Shown: positions 1 to 8,189 of the stretch, in pieces
How the letters are laid out: every line of letters starts with the position of its first letter
How positions within the stretch are numbered: position 1 is the first letter of the stretch
Source of the DNA: an uncultured Micrococcales bacterium
Lineage (GTDB): Bacteria > Actinomycetota > Actinomycetes > Actinomycetales > Microbacteriaceae
Assembly (NCBI GenBank): GCA_903880095.1
Contig: CAIRNX010000001.1
Span: forward strand, 62,001-126,000
Direction: 5' to 3'
Length of the DNA: 64,000 nt
Notes under the pieces: generated by a model
Database searches by the model: none
Seen by the model: only the letters and a program-made list of their open reading frames with translations
Told to the model about the DNA's origin: nothing
Position numbers and translations under genes: made by a program

Positions 1-104
1 GCTTTGCCGGGTTGCTCGTGGTGATCATGCGAAGCGACGAGGTAAAGCAAATGCTGCTCGGTTTGGTCAAAAGTGCGCTCACATTTACGAACCCAAACGG
101 GTAG
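1..104 (+). CDS. DUF4244 / Flp-pilin-like small protein, C-terminal fragment
   Basis: The 5' end lies outside the window. Reading from base 3, about 33 residues run to a TAG at 102-104: a hydrophobic stretch (FAGLLVVIMRS) followed by VKQMLLGLVKSALTF. This resembles the C-terminus of the DUF4244 proteins that act as Flp/Tad pilin-like subunits in actinobacterial pilus clusters, just before TadE and TadG genes. The next gene starts inside this one, in another frame, by about 32 bases, consistent with translational coupling. Assignment rests on a short fragment plus context. Confidence 0.55.
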   Translation, partial: FAGLLVVIMRSDEVKQMLLGLVKSALTFTNPNG

Positions 105-387
105 TGTCACTGCTGAACTGGCGGTAGTTCTGCCAACGGTTCTACTTGTCGGTTCGACGCTCATTGGTGGCCTCGTTCTGGGTGTGCAACGCGTCCAAGC
201 CGTTTATGCCGCTGGCACCCTTTCGAGGGCACTGGCCAGAGGAGAAGATCTTGGCCCGCTTGCTCGGGAGCTCGGTGTAACCACAAAAGTGCAATACCTT
301 GCCGACTTCGTTTGCGTGCATGCCATTGCGCTCACGCAGCCAATCGAAATCGAGGAGCGAGCTTGCGCCCGAAAACTCGGTCTCTAA
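73..387 (+). CDS. TadE-like pseudopilin of the Tad/Flp pilus system
   Basis: A protein of 104 residues with the TadE pattern: a short basic N-terminus, then the GSVTAELAVVLPTVLLV segment in which a Glu sits just before one hydrophobic helix (residues 10-35), then a small extracytoplasmic domain. TadE proteins are minor pseudopilins processed at the membrane and needed for Flp pilus assembly or, in actinobacteria, for a related secretion machine. The GTG start lies inside the preceding DUF4244 gene and has no strong Shine-Dalgarno, so the exact start is uncertain, but no in-frame alternative precedes the conserved Glu segment. The end overlaps the next TadG-like gene, giving a DUF4244-TadE-TadG order typical of the actinobacterial cluster. 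Confidence 0.75.
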   Translation: MRSHLRTQTGSVTAELAVVLPTVLLVGSTLIGGLVLGVQRVQAVYAAGTLSRALARGEDLGPLARELGVTTKVQYLADFVCVHAIALTQPIEIEERACARKLGL

Positions 388-698
388 GCGAAACGGGTTC
401 TGGCACAGTTCTCGCCCTCGGCCTGATGGCGATGCTGGTGGCATTGTTCGCGCTCATGCAGTTGCCAATCCAGGCAATCGCTGAGAAGGCCCGCTTGCAG
501 GTGTTGGCTGATGAGGCTGCGCTCGCGGGTGCCGATTCTCTTCGAGGTTTGGCCACGGGAATACCTTGCGAGGTTGTGGCGTTGATGGTCGCTCAAAGCA
601 AAACCGAAATTGTCACTTGTCGCGTTGTCGCAAATAGCGTGTACGTTAGTCTCCGAATAAGTCCGCTTATAGTTGCTGAGGCACGTGCCGGCATTTAG
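363..698 (+). CDS. TadG-like (Rv3654c-type) secretion-neighbourhood protein
   Basis: I place the start at TTG 363, because GAGGAG at 352-357 sits five bases before it. The longer in-frame reading from 312 adds residues unlike the family. The 111-residue product reads ETGSGTVLALGLMAMLV, the Rv3654c/TadE-like signature (conserved G-S-G-T before a single hydrophobic helix), followed by QVLADEAALAGADSLRG, the stretch conserved in these proteins after the helix. It is a small membrane-anchored component of the actinobacterial Tad-like pilus/secretion locus. It overlaps the TadE gene by 25 bases and closes the operon. Confidence 0.72.
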   Translation: MRPKTRSLSETGSGTVLALGLMAMLVALFALMQLPIQAIAEKARLQVLADEAALAGADSLRGLATGIPCEVVALMVAQSKTEIVTCRVVANSVYVSLRISPLIVAEARAGI

Positions 699-710
699 AA
701 AGGTTAAACG

Positions 711-1202
711 ATGGCTAATTTCTGCTCAAACTGTGGCACTAAGCACAACGGAGCCAGCTTCTGCCCTAACTGTGGCTCTTCGCAAGCAAGCTCTACTGCA
801 GGTCAGCCAAGCGTCAACAACGCCACCTCTGGCGGCTATGCAAGTGGCGGTAGCAACAGCAACCAGCTGGCCATGTGGGCTCACCTTGGCGGACTTCTCG
901 CGTATTTCTTCGGCGGAACCCTGATCGGCTGGGTGCCACCACTAATCATCCGCGGTTCAGCCACGGCACAGCGCGACCCCTACGTTCGCGAACAGGCCAC
1001 CGAGGCTCTGAACTTCCAACTCCAGTGGCTGATCATTGATGCCGCTCTTGCGGTTCTCACGGTAATAACCTGCGGAATCGGCGGGTTGCTTTACATTCCT
1101 GCGGTCATTCTTGTTCTAATCTTTGGCATTATGGCTTCGATTGCCACGGCAAGTGGCCAGAGCTACCGCTACCAAATGTTGTTCATCAAGTTCGTCAAGT
1201 AA
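711..1202 (+). CDS. Zinc-ribbon DUF4870 membrane protein
   Basis: A 163-residue protein. Residues 4-24 form a zinc ribbon with two CxxC pairs (FCSNCG and FCPNCG), followed by a Ser/Gly/Asn-rich linker to about residue 50. A DUF4870 domain follows, with an AMWAHLGGLLAYFFGG start, the conserved EALNFQLQW segment and about three membrane helices. The family is widespread and its function unknown; the ribbon faces the cytoplasm in the usual model. GAAAGGTTAA precedes the ATG by a proper distance. It lies between the pilus genes and topA and is probably not functionally tied to either. Confidence 0.8.
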   Translation: MANFCSNCGTKHNGASFCPNCGSSQASSTAGQPSVNNATSGGYASGGSNSNQLAMWAHLGGLLAYFFGGTLIGWVPPLIIRGSATAQRDPYVREQATEALNFQLQWLIIDAALAVLTVITCGIGGLLYIPAVILVLIFGIMASIATASGQSYRYQMLFIKFVK

Positions 1203-1223
1203 AAACCACCTTTAGGAGAACCT

Positions 1224-3893
1224 TTGGCTAACAAGCTCGTAATCGTTGAGTCGCCTGCCAAGGCGAAAACGATCTCGAAATACCTAGGCAACGACTACAC
1301 GGTCCTTGCCTCGGTTGGTCACATTCGCGAGCTAGTCGAGCCTCGTGACCTGCCAAAGGAACTTAAAAAGGGTCCGTTCGGCAAATTCGCCGTCAACATC
1401 GAAAACGACTTCGAGCCCTACTACGCAATCAGCGCTGGTAAGTCCAAGACTGTTAGCGAGCTCAAGGCTGCTCTAAAAGGTGCAGACGAAGTGTTCCTGG
1501 CGACAGATGAAGACCGCGAAGGGGAGGCCATTGCCTGGCACCTACTTCAGGTCTTGAAGCCGAAGGTTCCAGTAAGCCGAATGGTTTTTCACGAAATCAC
1601 CAAAGAAGCGATCCAGGGCGCTCTAGAGCACACCCGCCCGCTAGACGACGACTTGGTTCAGGCGCAAGAGACTCGACGAATCGTTGACCGCCTATTCGGC
1701 TACGAGATTTCGCCGGTGCTGTGGCGCAAAGTAAACCGCGGGCTTAGTGCAGGCCGCGTTCAGTCACCGGCGGTTCGCCTGGTTGTGGAGCGCGAACGTG
1801 AGCGCATGGCTTTCGTTTCGGCGGCTTACTACGACGTAAAGGCGACTTTCGACACCGAAAAGTCTGGCGAAAACGAGTTCGAAGCGAAGCTGCTTTCGAT
1901 CGATGGCAAGCGAATTGCAACCGGTGAGTCGTTCAATGATCTAGGTCAATTGACCGCCGATGTGATGTTGCTCGACAAAGAGGCAGCGTTTGCGCTCGCC
2001 GGCGCTATCTCGAACCCAGCCGTGAAGGTTGTCGTCACCTCGGTTGAATCGAAGCCAAGCACTCGCCGCCCGGCAGCGCCTTTCACCACCTCGACTCTTC
2101 AGCAAGAGGCTTCGCGCAAACTTCGCATGTCGGCAAAGCAGACCATGGACACCGCGCAGTCGCTTTACCAAGAAGGTCACATAACTTATATGCGAACCGA
2201 CTCGCCAACCCTTTCGGGCCAGGCGATTGCCGCCGCTCGCAAGCAGGCTGCCGAAATGTTCGGCTCAGAGATGGTTGCCGACACACCTCGTGTTTACATG
2301 GGCAAGTCGAAGAACGCCCAAGAGGCTCACGAGGCGATTCGCCCAGCCGGCGAAGAATTCAAGCGCCCGAGCGAGCTTGCCAGTGTTTTGCATGGCCGAG
2401 CACTTGAACTTTATGACCTGATCTGGAAGCGCACTGTCGCCTCTCAGATGCAAGACGCCAAGGTTTCGACCACCACCGTGCGAATCGCTGTTGGCCCACT
2501 GGCCGATGGCCGCACCGCCGAGTTCACCGCCAGCGGCACTGTGATCACCTTCAAGGGGTTCCTTGCTGCTTACGAAGAAAGCCAAGACGAGGCCCGCAAC
2601 GCAGAAGACAGCGATGAAGCCAAGTTGCCAAACCTCCAGGTTGGTCAGGCCGTAAAAATCTCGAACATCTACGCCAAAGACCACCAGACCTCGCCACCAC
2701 CTCGTTACACCGAGGCCAGCTTGGTTAAGGCGCTAGAAGAGGACGGCATCGGTCGCCCATCAACCTACGCAGCGATCATGTCAAACATCATCGCAAAGGG
2801 TTACGTTTCGAAGCGCGGCCAGGCACTTGTTCCTGAGTGGATCGCCTTCACGGTCACCCGATTCCTCGAAGAAAACTTCGGCAAACTTATCGACTACAAG
2901 TTCACTGCCAAGATGGAGGAAGATCTCGACCTCATCGCCGATGGCGAAGTTGACCGCCTCGACTGGCTGAAGAAGTTCTACTTCGGCGGCGGCGACATGG
3001 TCGGGCTTCAGCCAACGGCAGAGAATATCCTCGACCAAGACCCTCGTGCCATCAACTCGATTTCGATCACCGACTCAATCACACTTCGCACCGGGCAGTA
3101 TGGCCCGTACCTTGAGGTGTTTGGAGTTCCAGAGGTTGATGGTGCCGACGAAAACGGTCGCCGAATCGTCAACATTCCAGAAGAGTTGGCACCAGATGAG
3201 CTAACGCCGGCCAAGGCGCAGGAGCTTGTTGACGCGCCAGTTGTCACAGATCGCGTCCTCGGCGTTGACCCTGAGACTGGGCTCAACATTCTGTTCAAGG
3301 TCGGCCGTTTTGGCCCATACATCGTGCTCGACGATGAGAAGGCAGCGAAGCCAAAGACCGCTTCGCTGTTCAAGACCATGGACCCTCACACGATTGACCT
3401 CGAGACGGCGCTCAAGTTGCTTTCGCTACCTCGCGTGGTTGGTGTTGACCCCGAGAGTGGAAACAACATTACGGCTCAGAACGGCAAGTTTGGCCCTTAC
3501 CTTCGTAAAGGAACCGACTCGCGCTCGTTGACCAGCGAAGACCAAATCTTCTCGCTAACCCTTGAAGAGGCAATCGAGATTTACGCTCAGCCAAAGTACG
3601 GCGGCCGCCGCACTGCTGCGACACCGCTTCGCGAATTTGGCGAAGACCCAGAGTCGAAGGGCATGGTCTACGCAAAGACTGGCCAGTTTGGTTCGTACGT
3701 GACAGACGGCTTCGTCAACGCAACCGTGCCGAAAGAGGAGTCTCTCGAAGAGATGGCTCCAGACCGCGCGTTTGAACTACTTGCCATTCGCCGTGAGAAA
3801 CTTGGTTTAGAGCCTGGCCAAGCGCCAGCGAAAGCCAAGAAGGTTCGCACCGCCACTCGCGTTGTTAAAGCCGGTTCGCGAAAGAAGAAGTAG
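1224..3893 (+). CDS. topA: DNA topoisomerase I (type IA)
   Basis: An 889-residue type IA topoisomerase that relaxes negative supercoils. It starts at a TTG preceded by AGGAG. The Toprim domain opens with KLVIVESPAKAKTISKYLG and carries the ATDEDREGEAIAWHL acidic motif. The catalytic tyrosine is Tyr322 in ITYMRTD. The C-terminal third has at least four Toprim_C repeats recognisable by GQYGPYLEV, GRFGPYIVL, GKFGPYLRK and GQFGSYVTD, in place of the Cys zinc fingers of E. coli TopA. It ends in a Lys/Arg-rich tail, as in other actinobacterial enzymes. The stop codon overlaps the tmk start by one base, so topA-tmk-holB is one transcription unit. Confidence 0.97.
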   Translation: MANKLVIVESPAKAKTISKYLGNDYTVLASVGHIRELVEPRDLPKELKKGPFGKFAVNIENDFEPYYAISAGKSKTVSELKAALKGADEVFLATDEDREGEAIAWHLLQVLKPKVPVSRMVFHEITKEAIQGALEHTRPLDDDLVQAQETRRIVDRLFGYEISPVLWRKVNRGLSAGRVQSPAVRLVVERERERMAFVSAAYYDVKATFDTEKSGENEFEAKLLSIDGKRIATGESFNDLGQLTADVMLLDKEAAFALAGAISNPAVKVVVTSVESKPSTRRPAAPFTTSTLQQEASRKLRMSAKQTMDTAQSLYQEGHITYMRTDSPTLSGQAIAAARKQAAEMFGSEMVADTPRVYMGKSKNAQEAHEAIRPAGEEFKRPSELASVLHGRALELYDLIWKRTVASQMQDAKVSTTTVRIAVGPLADGRTAEFTASGTVITFKGFLAAYEESQDEARNAEDSDEAKLPNLQVGQAVKISNIYAKDHQTSPPPRYTEASLVKALEEDGIGRPSTYAAIMSNIIAKGYVSKRGQALVPEWIAFTVTRFLEENFGKLIDYKFTAKMEEDLDLIADGEVDRLDWLKKFYFGGGDMVGLQPTAENILDQDPRAINSISITDSITLRTGQYGPYLEVFGVPEVDGADENGRRIVNIPEELAPDELTPAKAQELVDAPVVTDRVLGVDPETGLNILFKVGRFGPYIVLDDEKAAKPKTASLFKTMDPHTIDLETALKLLSLPRVVGVDPESGNNITAQNGKFGPYLRKGTDSRSLTSEDQIFSLTLEEAIEIYAQPKYGGRRTAATPLREFGEDPESKGMVYAKTGQFGSYVTDGFVNATVPKEESLEEMAPDRAFELLAIRREKLGLEPGQAPAKAKKVRTATRVVKAGSRKKK

Positions 3894-4513
3894 TGCCTGG
3901 ATTGTTCATCTCGTTTGAGGGAATCGACGGCGTGGGCAAATCGACCCAGGCCGATGCCCTCGAAGAGTTTGTGCGCTCAAAAGGTTTCGAGGTTGTGCGT
4001 TCGCTTGAACCCGGCGGCACCGAGCTCGGCCAAGAAATCCGCCACCTTTTGCTGCACCGCAAAGGTGATGTGGCTCCACGCGCCGAAGCGCTACTGTATG
4101 CAGCCGACCGAGCTCACCACGTAGCAACCAAGATTCGCCCGGCACTCGAGGCCGGCAAAGTCGTTATTCAAGATCGCTACCTCGATTCTTCAGTTGCCTA
4201 CCAAGGCGCAGGCCGCGAGCTAGACGCCAAGGAAGTTCGCGACCTTTCGCTCTGGGCCACCAACGGGCTGTTGCCGAAGCTCACCGTTTTGCTCGACCTT
4301 GACCCTGTGGCAGCAAGAGCTCGCCGTGACCAGACCGGCAATGAGCCTGATCGTCTTGAGCGAGAGAAAATCGAATTCTTCTCAGCCGTTCGCGAGTGCT
4401 ACCTGCAACTGGCAGCCGATGAGCCCGAGCGTTTCTTGGTCGTTGACGCAACTGCTTCGCGCGAAGAGATTCAAGAGTGCATTCGCGCAAGAGTAGCCGA
4501 GTTGCTTGCATGA
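3893..4513 (+). CDS. tmk: Thymidylate kinase
   Basis: A 206-residue dTMP kinase producing dTDP for dTTP synthesis. The P-loop is FEGIDGVGKSTQ at residues 8-19, the substrate-binding DR motif is in QDRYLDSSVAYQG, and the lid region carries the arginines of RARRDQTGNEPDRLE. The GTG start overlaps the topA stop (TAGTG) and the gene's own stop overlaps the holB start (ATGA), so the three genes are translationally coupled. Length and motifs are normal for the family. Confidence 0.96.
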   Translation: MPGLFISFEGIDGVGKSTQADALEEFVRSKGFEVVRSLEPGGTELGQEIRHLLLHRKGDVAPRAEALLYAADRAHHVATKIRPALEAGKVVIQDRYLDSSVAYQGAGRELDAKEVRDLSLWATNGLLPKLTVLLDLDPVAARARRDQTGNEPDRLEREKIEFFSAVRECYLQLAADEPERFLVVDATASREEIQECIRARVAELLA

Positions 4514-5655
4514 CCGAAGCTCCAATCTGGCACGAAATGGCCGGCCAAGAAGAGGCCGTTGCTCAGGTTGCCCTTGCGGTCAAAAAGCGTGACGAAGGCG
4601 TGTTTCACTCTTGGCTAATAACGGGGCCTCCCGGTTCTGGCCGCAGCAATCTTGCCTTGGCATTCGCAACCGCTTTGCAATGCCCAGATCAGGGCTGCGG
4701 CAAATGCCACTCCTGCACGCTGGCCAAGGCTGGCACTCACCCAGATATCGCTGTTTTGAGCACCGACAAAGTTCAGATCGCTGTTGCCGAAATTCGCGAA
4801 CTAGTGAAATCGGCCGCATTTGGCTCTGCGATGGGAAAGTTCAAGATTCTGATAATCGAAGACGCCGACCGCATGCACGCGACGGCTTCTAACGTTCTAC
4901 TAAAAACGCTTGAAGAACCTCCCGCCAACACAATTTGGATTCTTTGCGCACCGTCTGAGGTCGATATGTTGCCGACCATTCGTTCACGAGTTCGCCGAGT
5001 CGGGCTGAAGGTTCCGTCTGTCGACGAGGTTGCCAGGCTGCTGATTGAGCGCGATGGTGTTGAACCGAAGCTTGCCAGACAAGCGGCTGCCGAAGCGCAA
5101 AGCCACGTTGGCATGGCTAGAAGACTGGCAACCAGCCCGGAGGCGCGTGCCAGAAGGCGTGAAACTCTTGTGGCTGCGATCAAGATCGTTGACGTGTCAG
5201 ACGCGATCATCGCATCAGAGAAGTGGCTAGATCTTGCCCGAAAAGATGCCACTGCACTCGCCAAAGAGCGTGACGAAGAAGAAAAAGAGCAGTTGCTTCA
5301 CAGCATGGGTCTCACGGCAGCAGACACGGTGCCGCCCGCTTTGCGAAGCGAACTGAAGGCGCTTGACGATGCGCAAAAACGACGCGCTAGCCGAAGCCTG
5401 CGTGACGCACTCGATCGAATCTTTGTCGACCTTTTGGCGCTTTATCGCGACGTCCTGAGCCTGCAGCTTGGCGGGGGAGTTGAATTGGTGAACGAAGACC
5501 TGGCCAACGAGCTGATTGACCTTGCCAAAAACTCGACGTCACCAGCTACAATTGCGAAACTCGACGCAATCGAAGAGGCGCGTTTGAGAATCTCACGGAA
5601 TGTTAAAGACGCAACCGTTCTTGATGCTTTAGCAGCAAGCCTTCGAAGGGGATAA
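4510..5655 (+). CDS. holB: DNA polymerase III, delta-prime subunit
   Basis: A clamp-loader ATPase-fold subunit of 381 residues. I use the ATG at 4510, which overlaps the tmk stop as ATGA; the longer reading from 4477 lies wholly inside tmk. Seen features are a Walker A-like GPPGSGRSNLALAFA, a zinc-binding cluster CPDQGCGKCHSC near residues 57-68, and the sensor-like IIEDADRMHATASNVLLKTLEEPP segment, which is highly typical of delta-prime/tau subunits. It loads the sliding clamp together with DnaX and HolA. The tmk-holB adjacency is common in bacteria. Confidence 0.93.
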   Translation: MTEAPIWHEMAGQEEAVAQVALAVKKRDEGVFHSWLITGPPGSGRSNLALAFATALQCPDQGCGKCHSCTLAKAGTHPDIAVLSTDKVQIAVAEIRELVKSAAFGSAMGKFKILIIEDADRMHATASNVLLKTLEEPPANTIWILCAPSEVDMLPTIRSRVRRVGLKVPSVDEVARLLIERDGVEPKLARQAAAEAQSHVGMARRLATSPEARARRRETLVAAIKIVDVSDAIIASEKWLDLARKDATALAKERDEEEKEQLLHSMGLTAADTVPPALRSELKALDDAQKRRASRSLRDALDRIFVDLLALYRDVLSLQLGGGVELVNEDLANELIDLAKNSTSPATIAKLDAIEEARLRISRNVKDATVLDALAASLRRG

Positions 5656-7146
5656 ATGTTTAAGAAACTGTTTGGCGCAGTCGCTATTGCCGCCCTAGTT
5701 CTCACCACTGCAGCCTGCGCCCCGACTCCAAAACCTCTCGCAAGCAACGATCTGCCGGCGGTCTACTCGCAAACTCTAGCCACCCACAAATGCGGCGAGT
5801 TTCTTTGCGGAACAGTAAATGCACCAATCGACTGGGCTAAGCCAGATGGCGAAACCTTCAAGCTGGCTTTCAGTTTCAAGGCAGTCGAGGGTTCTGGTAA
5901 GTACCTTTTTGTGAACCCGGGCGGCCCAGGTGCCTCGGGAATCGACCTTGCCACGACAAACCTTGACTCGGTTGGCACTCCCAAACTTCGTTCGAATTAC
6001 AACATCGTAGGCTTTGACCCTCGGGGCACAAAAGGTTCGAGCCCTGTCAAATGCTTCAATGCCAAAAAAATGGACGATTTTTTGTACGGTGACACCGGGT
6101 TCCCTCCTGGCTCGCCACAGGATTTAGCCGCCAGTCGAAAGTCCATGGCCGAATTCACAGCAGCTTGTAAGCAGAACACCGGCGCGATTCTCGCGCACCT
6201 AGACACCGTTTCTGCTGCAAAAGATCTAGACCTTTTGCGAGCCGTTTTCGGCCAGAGCAAACTCAACTACCTCGGGTTTTCTTATGGCACATTCCTTGGC
6301 ACCACCTACGCCACCTTGTTCCCACAAAACGTCGGGCGCTTTGTGCTTGACGGCGCGATTGACCCAACCGTCAGTGATGAAGATCAAAATTTCAACCAGC
6401 TCAAAGGCTTCGATTTAGCGCTTCACAACTACATGAAGAATTGCATCGACACCCAAGCCGATTGTCCGTTCACCGGTTCGGTTGATCAGGGACTTTCGCG
6501 AATTTCACAATTCTTTAGTTCCGTCGAAAAGAAGCCTTTGGCAACTAGCGACGGACGTAAGGCTGGGCTTGCCGCTACTTCGACCGGTCTTTACCTTTCC
6601 CTTTATTCGAACGACTACTGGAAGTACTTGACTCAGGCTTTCAACCAGGCTTTTGATTCTCAAGACGGCTCGCTTTTCATGCAACTCGCCGACTTCTACA
6701 ATGACCGAAATGCCGATGGCACATACGCAGACAACATGTTTGAGGCGTTCATTTCGATCAACTGCCTCGACAGCAGATCAGACCCTAGCCCGGCTGCCGA
6801 AGCGAAACAGAACAACCGCATGCTTGCCGCCAGCCCTACCTTGGGCCGATTTTGGCAGTACGGGGCAGAGATGTGCGCGCACTGGTCGTACCCAATGGCT
6901 GAACACCCAGCCAGCTACGCAGCAGTGGGTGCACCGACCATTGTGGTTATCGGCACCACTGGCGATCCTGCCACCCCTTATCAACAGGCGGTTGATCTAG
7001 CTCACAAGGTTTTGGCCAAGGGTCTGCTTGTCACATACAAGGGTGAAGGCCACACAGCCTATGGTCGGTCTAACGCCTGCATTTCTGGTGTTGTCGACGG
7101 CTTCCTGATTTCTGGTCGCCTGCCGTCAAGTGAACCGACTTGCTAA
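5656..7146 (+). CDS. Secreted alpha/beta-hydrolase lipoprotein, tripeptidyl-aminopeptidase-like
   Basis: A 496-residue exported protein. The N-terminal signal ends in the lipobox LTTAAC, so it is probably lipid-anchored at Cys20. The hydrolase fold shows VNPGGPGASG (oxyanion loop), GFDPRGTKGSSPV, the nucleophile elbow GFSYGTFLG, then a catalytic Asp in GTTGDPATPY and a His in GEGHTAYGRS. The C-terminal region matches the TAP-like domain of actinobacterial tripeptidyl aminopeptidases (SCO7095 type). It likely trims peptides outside the cell. It begins directly after the holB stop, and its end overlaps the next start by seven bases. Confidence 0.85.
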   Translation: MFKKLFGAVAIAALVLTTAACAPTPKPLASNDLPAVYSQTLATHKCGEFLCGTVNAPIDWAKPDGETFKLAFSFKAVEGSGKYLFVNPGGPGASGIDLATTNLDSVGTPKLRSNYNIVGFDPRGTKGSSPVKCFNAKKMDDFLYGDTGFPPGSPQDLAASRKSMAEFTAACKQNTGAILAHLDTVSAAKDLDLLRAVFGQSKLNYLGFSYGTFLGTTYATLFPQNVGRFVLDGAIDPTVSDEDQNFNQLKGFDLALHNYMKNCIDTQADCPFTGSVDQGLSRISQFFSSVEKKPLATSDGRKAGLAATSTGLYLSLYSNDYWKYLTQAFNQAFDSQDGSLFMQLADFYNDRNADGTYADNMFEAFISINCLDSRSDPSPAAEAKQNNRMLAASPTLGRFWQYGAEMCAHWSYPMAEHPASYAAVGAPTIVVIGTTGDPATPYQQAVDLAHKVLAKGLLVTYKGEGHTAYGRSNACISGVVDGFLISGRLPSSEPTC

Positions 7147-8036
7147 AAAACAATCGCCTTCAAGAGTTTTTCTCAATAAGGTTTCGCAGACTCCTCTCAG
7201 GCGACCCCAAGGGCGTGCCACCTTGGCTTGAGACCATCGGCAAAGGCGACACCGGCGGACTTTTCGAACCGGGGGATGCCCCTTGGGTCGTTCATCGTGA
7301 TTTCGGCACCCTTGTCGGCGGCGTCCGCGCCCTTCTAATGCAAGCTTTGCACCCGGGTTCGCTCGCTGGAGTTGCTCAACACTCACGCTATGAGCAAGAC
7401 GCCCTAGGTCGCCTCTCGGGCACGATTCGTTGGCTCACGGTCACAACCTTTGGGTCTTTTGAAGCCGTTGCCGGTGAAGCGAGCCGAGTCAATCGTCTGC
7501 ACGAGCGCGTCAAAGGCGAGTACGTCAAAAAAAGTGAAACAGTTAGCTACAAAGCTGCCGACCAAGACCTGCTGCTCTGGGTTCACCTCGCCTTCACCGA
7601 ATCGTTTCTGGTCGCCCACAACACCTTTTGCGTGGAAACAGTCGACGCCGATCAATACGTCGAACAGTGGGGCCGCTCTGTCGCGCCTCTCGGTCTCACC
7701 AAGACACCAAAAACCTTTGTCGATCTTGAAGAGCAAATCGCCGCGTTTGATTGCCTAAGAGTCGACGACCTAACCAAGCGAGTCGTCTCGTTCATCAAGT
7801 ACCCACCACTACCTGTTTCGGTGCGGCCCGCCTACAAGCTTCTCTTCGCTGCAGCGGTGATCTCGCTGAAAGACGAGCAGAGAGAAATGCTTGGGCTTAA
7901 GAAGCCCAATCGCCTCGTTATTCCGGCGACCAGGTTCTTGCTAAAGGCCATTCGGTTGCTCATCGGCCCAGAGTCACCCATTGAACAGGCTGGCCTAGAC
8001 CGACTTGCCCGAATCAAAGCCCAAGGTTTGGGCTAA
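7140..8036 (+). CDS. DUF2236 (MpaB-like) oxygenase-family protein
   Basis: A 298-residue member of the DUF2236/MpaB family, recognised by GGVRALLMQALHPGSLAGVAQHSRY and the later LWVHLAFTESFLVAHNTF segment, whose histidines fit the family's haem- or metal-binding positions. Fungal MpaB is a membrane-associated oxygenase; the latex-clearing protein Lcp is a haem-containing relative. The bacterial role is mostly unknown. The start is a TTG at 7140 overlapping the preceding stop; no Shine-Dalgarno is evident, so coupling is assumed. Confidence 0.78.
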   Translation: MLKNNRLQEFFSIRFRRLLSGDPKGVPPWLETIGKGDTGGLFEPGDAPWVVHRDFGTLVGGVRALLMQALHPGSLAGVAQHSRYEQDALGRLSGTIRWLTVTTFGSFEAVAGEASRVNRLHERVKGEYVKKSETVSYKAADQDLLLWVHLAFTESFLVAHNTFCVETVDADQYVEQWGRSVAPLGLTKTPKTFVDLEEQIAAFDCLRVDDLTKRVVSFIKYPPLPVSVRPAYKLLFAAAVISLKDEQREMLGLKKPNRLVIPATRFLLKAIRLLIGPESPIEQAGLDRLARIKAQGLG

Positions 8037-8050
8037 ACTTTCTATGCCGC

Positions 8051-8126
8051 GCCACCCTAGCTCAGTCGGTAGAGCAGCTCCCTCGTAAAGAGCAGGTCAG
8101 GAGTTCGATTCTCCTGGGTGGCTCCA
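8051..8126 (+). tRNA. tRNA-Thr (anticodon CGT)
   Basis: A full cloverleaf of 76 bases with the 3' CCA encoded: acceptor GCCACCC/GGGTGGC, D-arm GCTC/GAGC, anticodon loop CTCGTAA, T-arm AGGAG-TTCGATT-CTCCT. The anticodon CGT reads ACG threonine codons. The anticodon stem GCTCC/AGAGC pairs at four positions but leaves a C31-A39 mismatch next to the loop. Confidence 0.95.
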
Positions 8127-8189
8127 AATGTTGTTGCAAACCCCTTATTTGGGGTAGTAATTTATCTCCTAAGCAAACTAGGGGGTCAA

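Noticed and set aside
312-362. An upstream start for the TadG-like gene at 312
   Set aside because: It would add 17 residues unlike the family, whereas TTG 363 has GAGGAG five bases before it.
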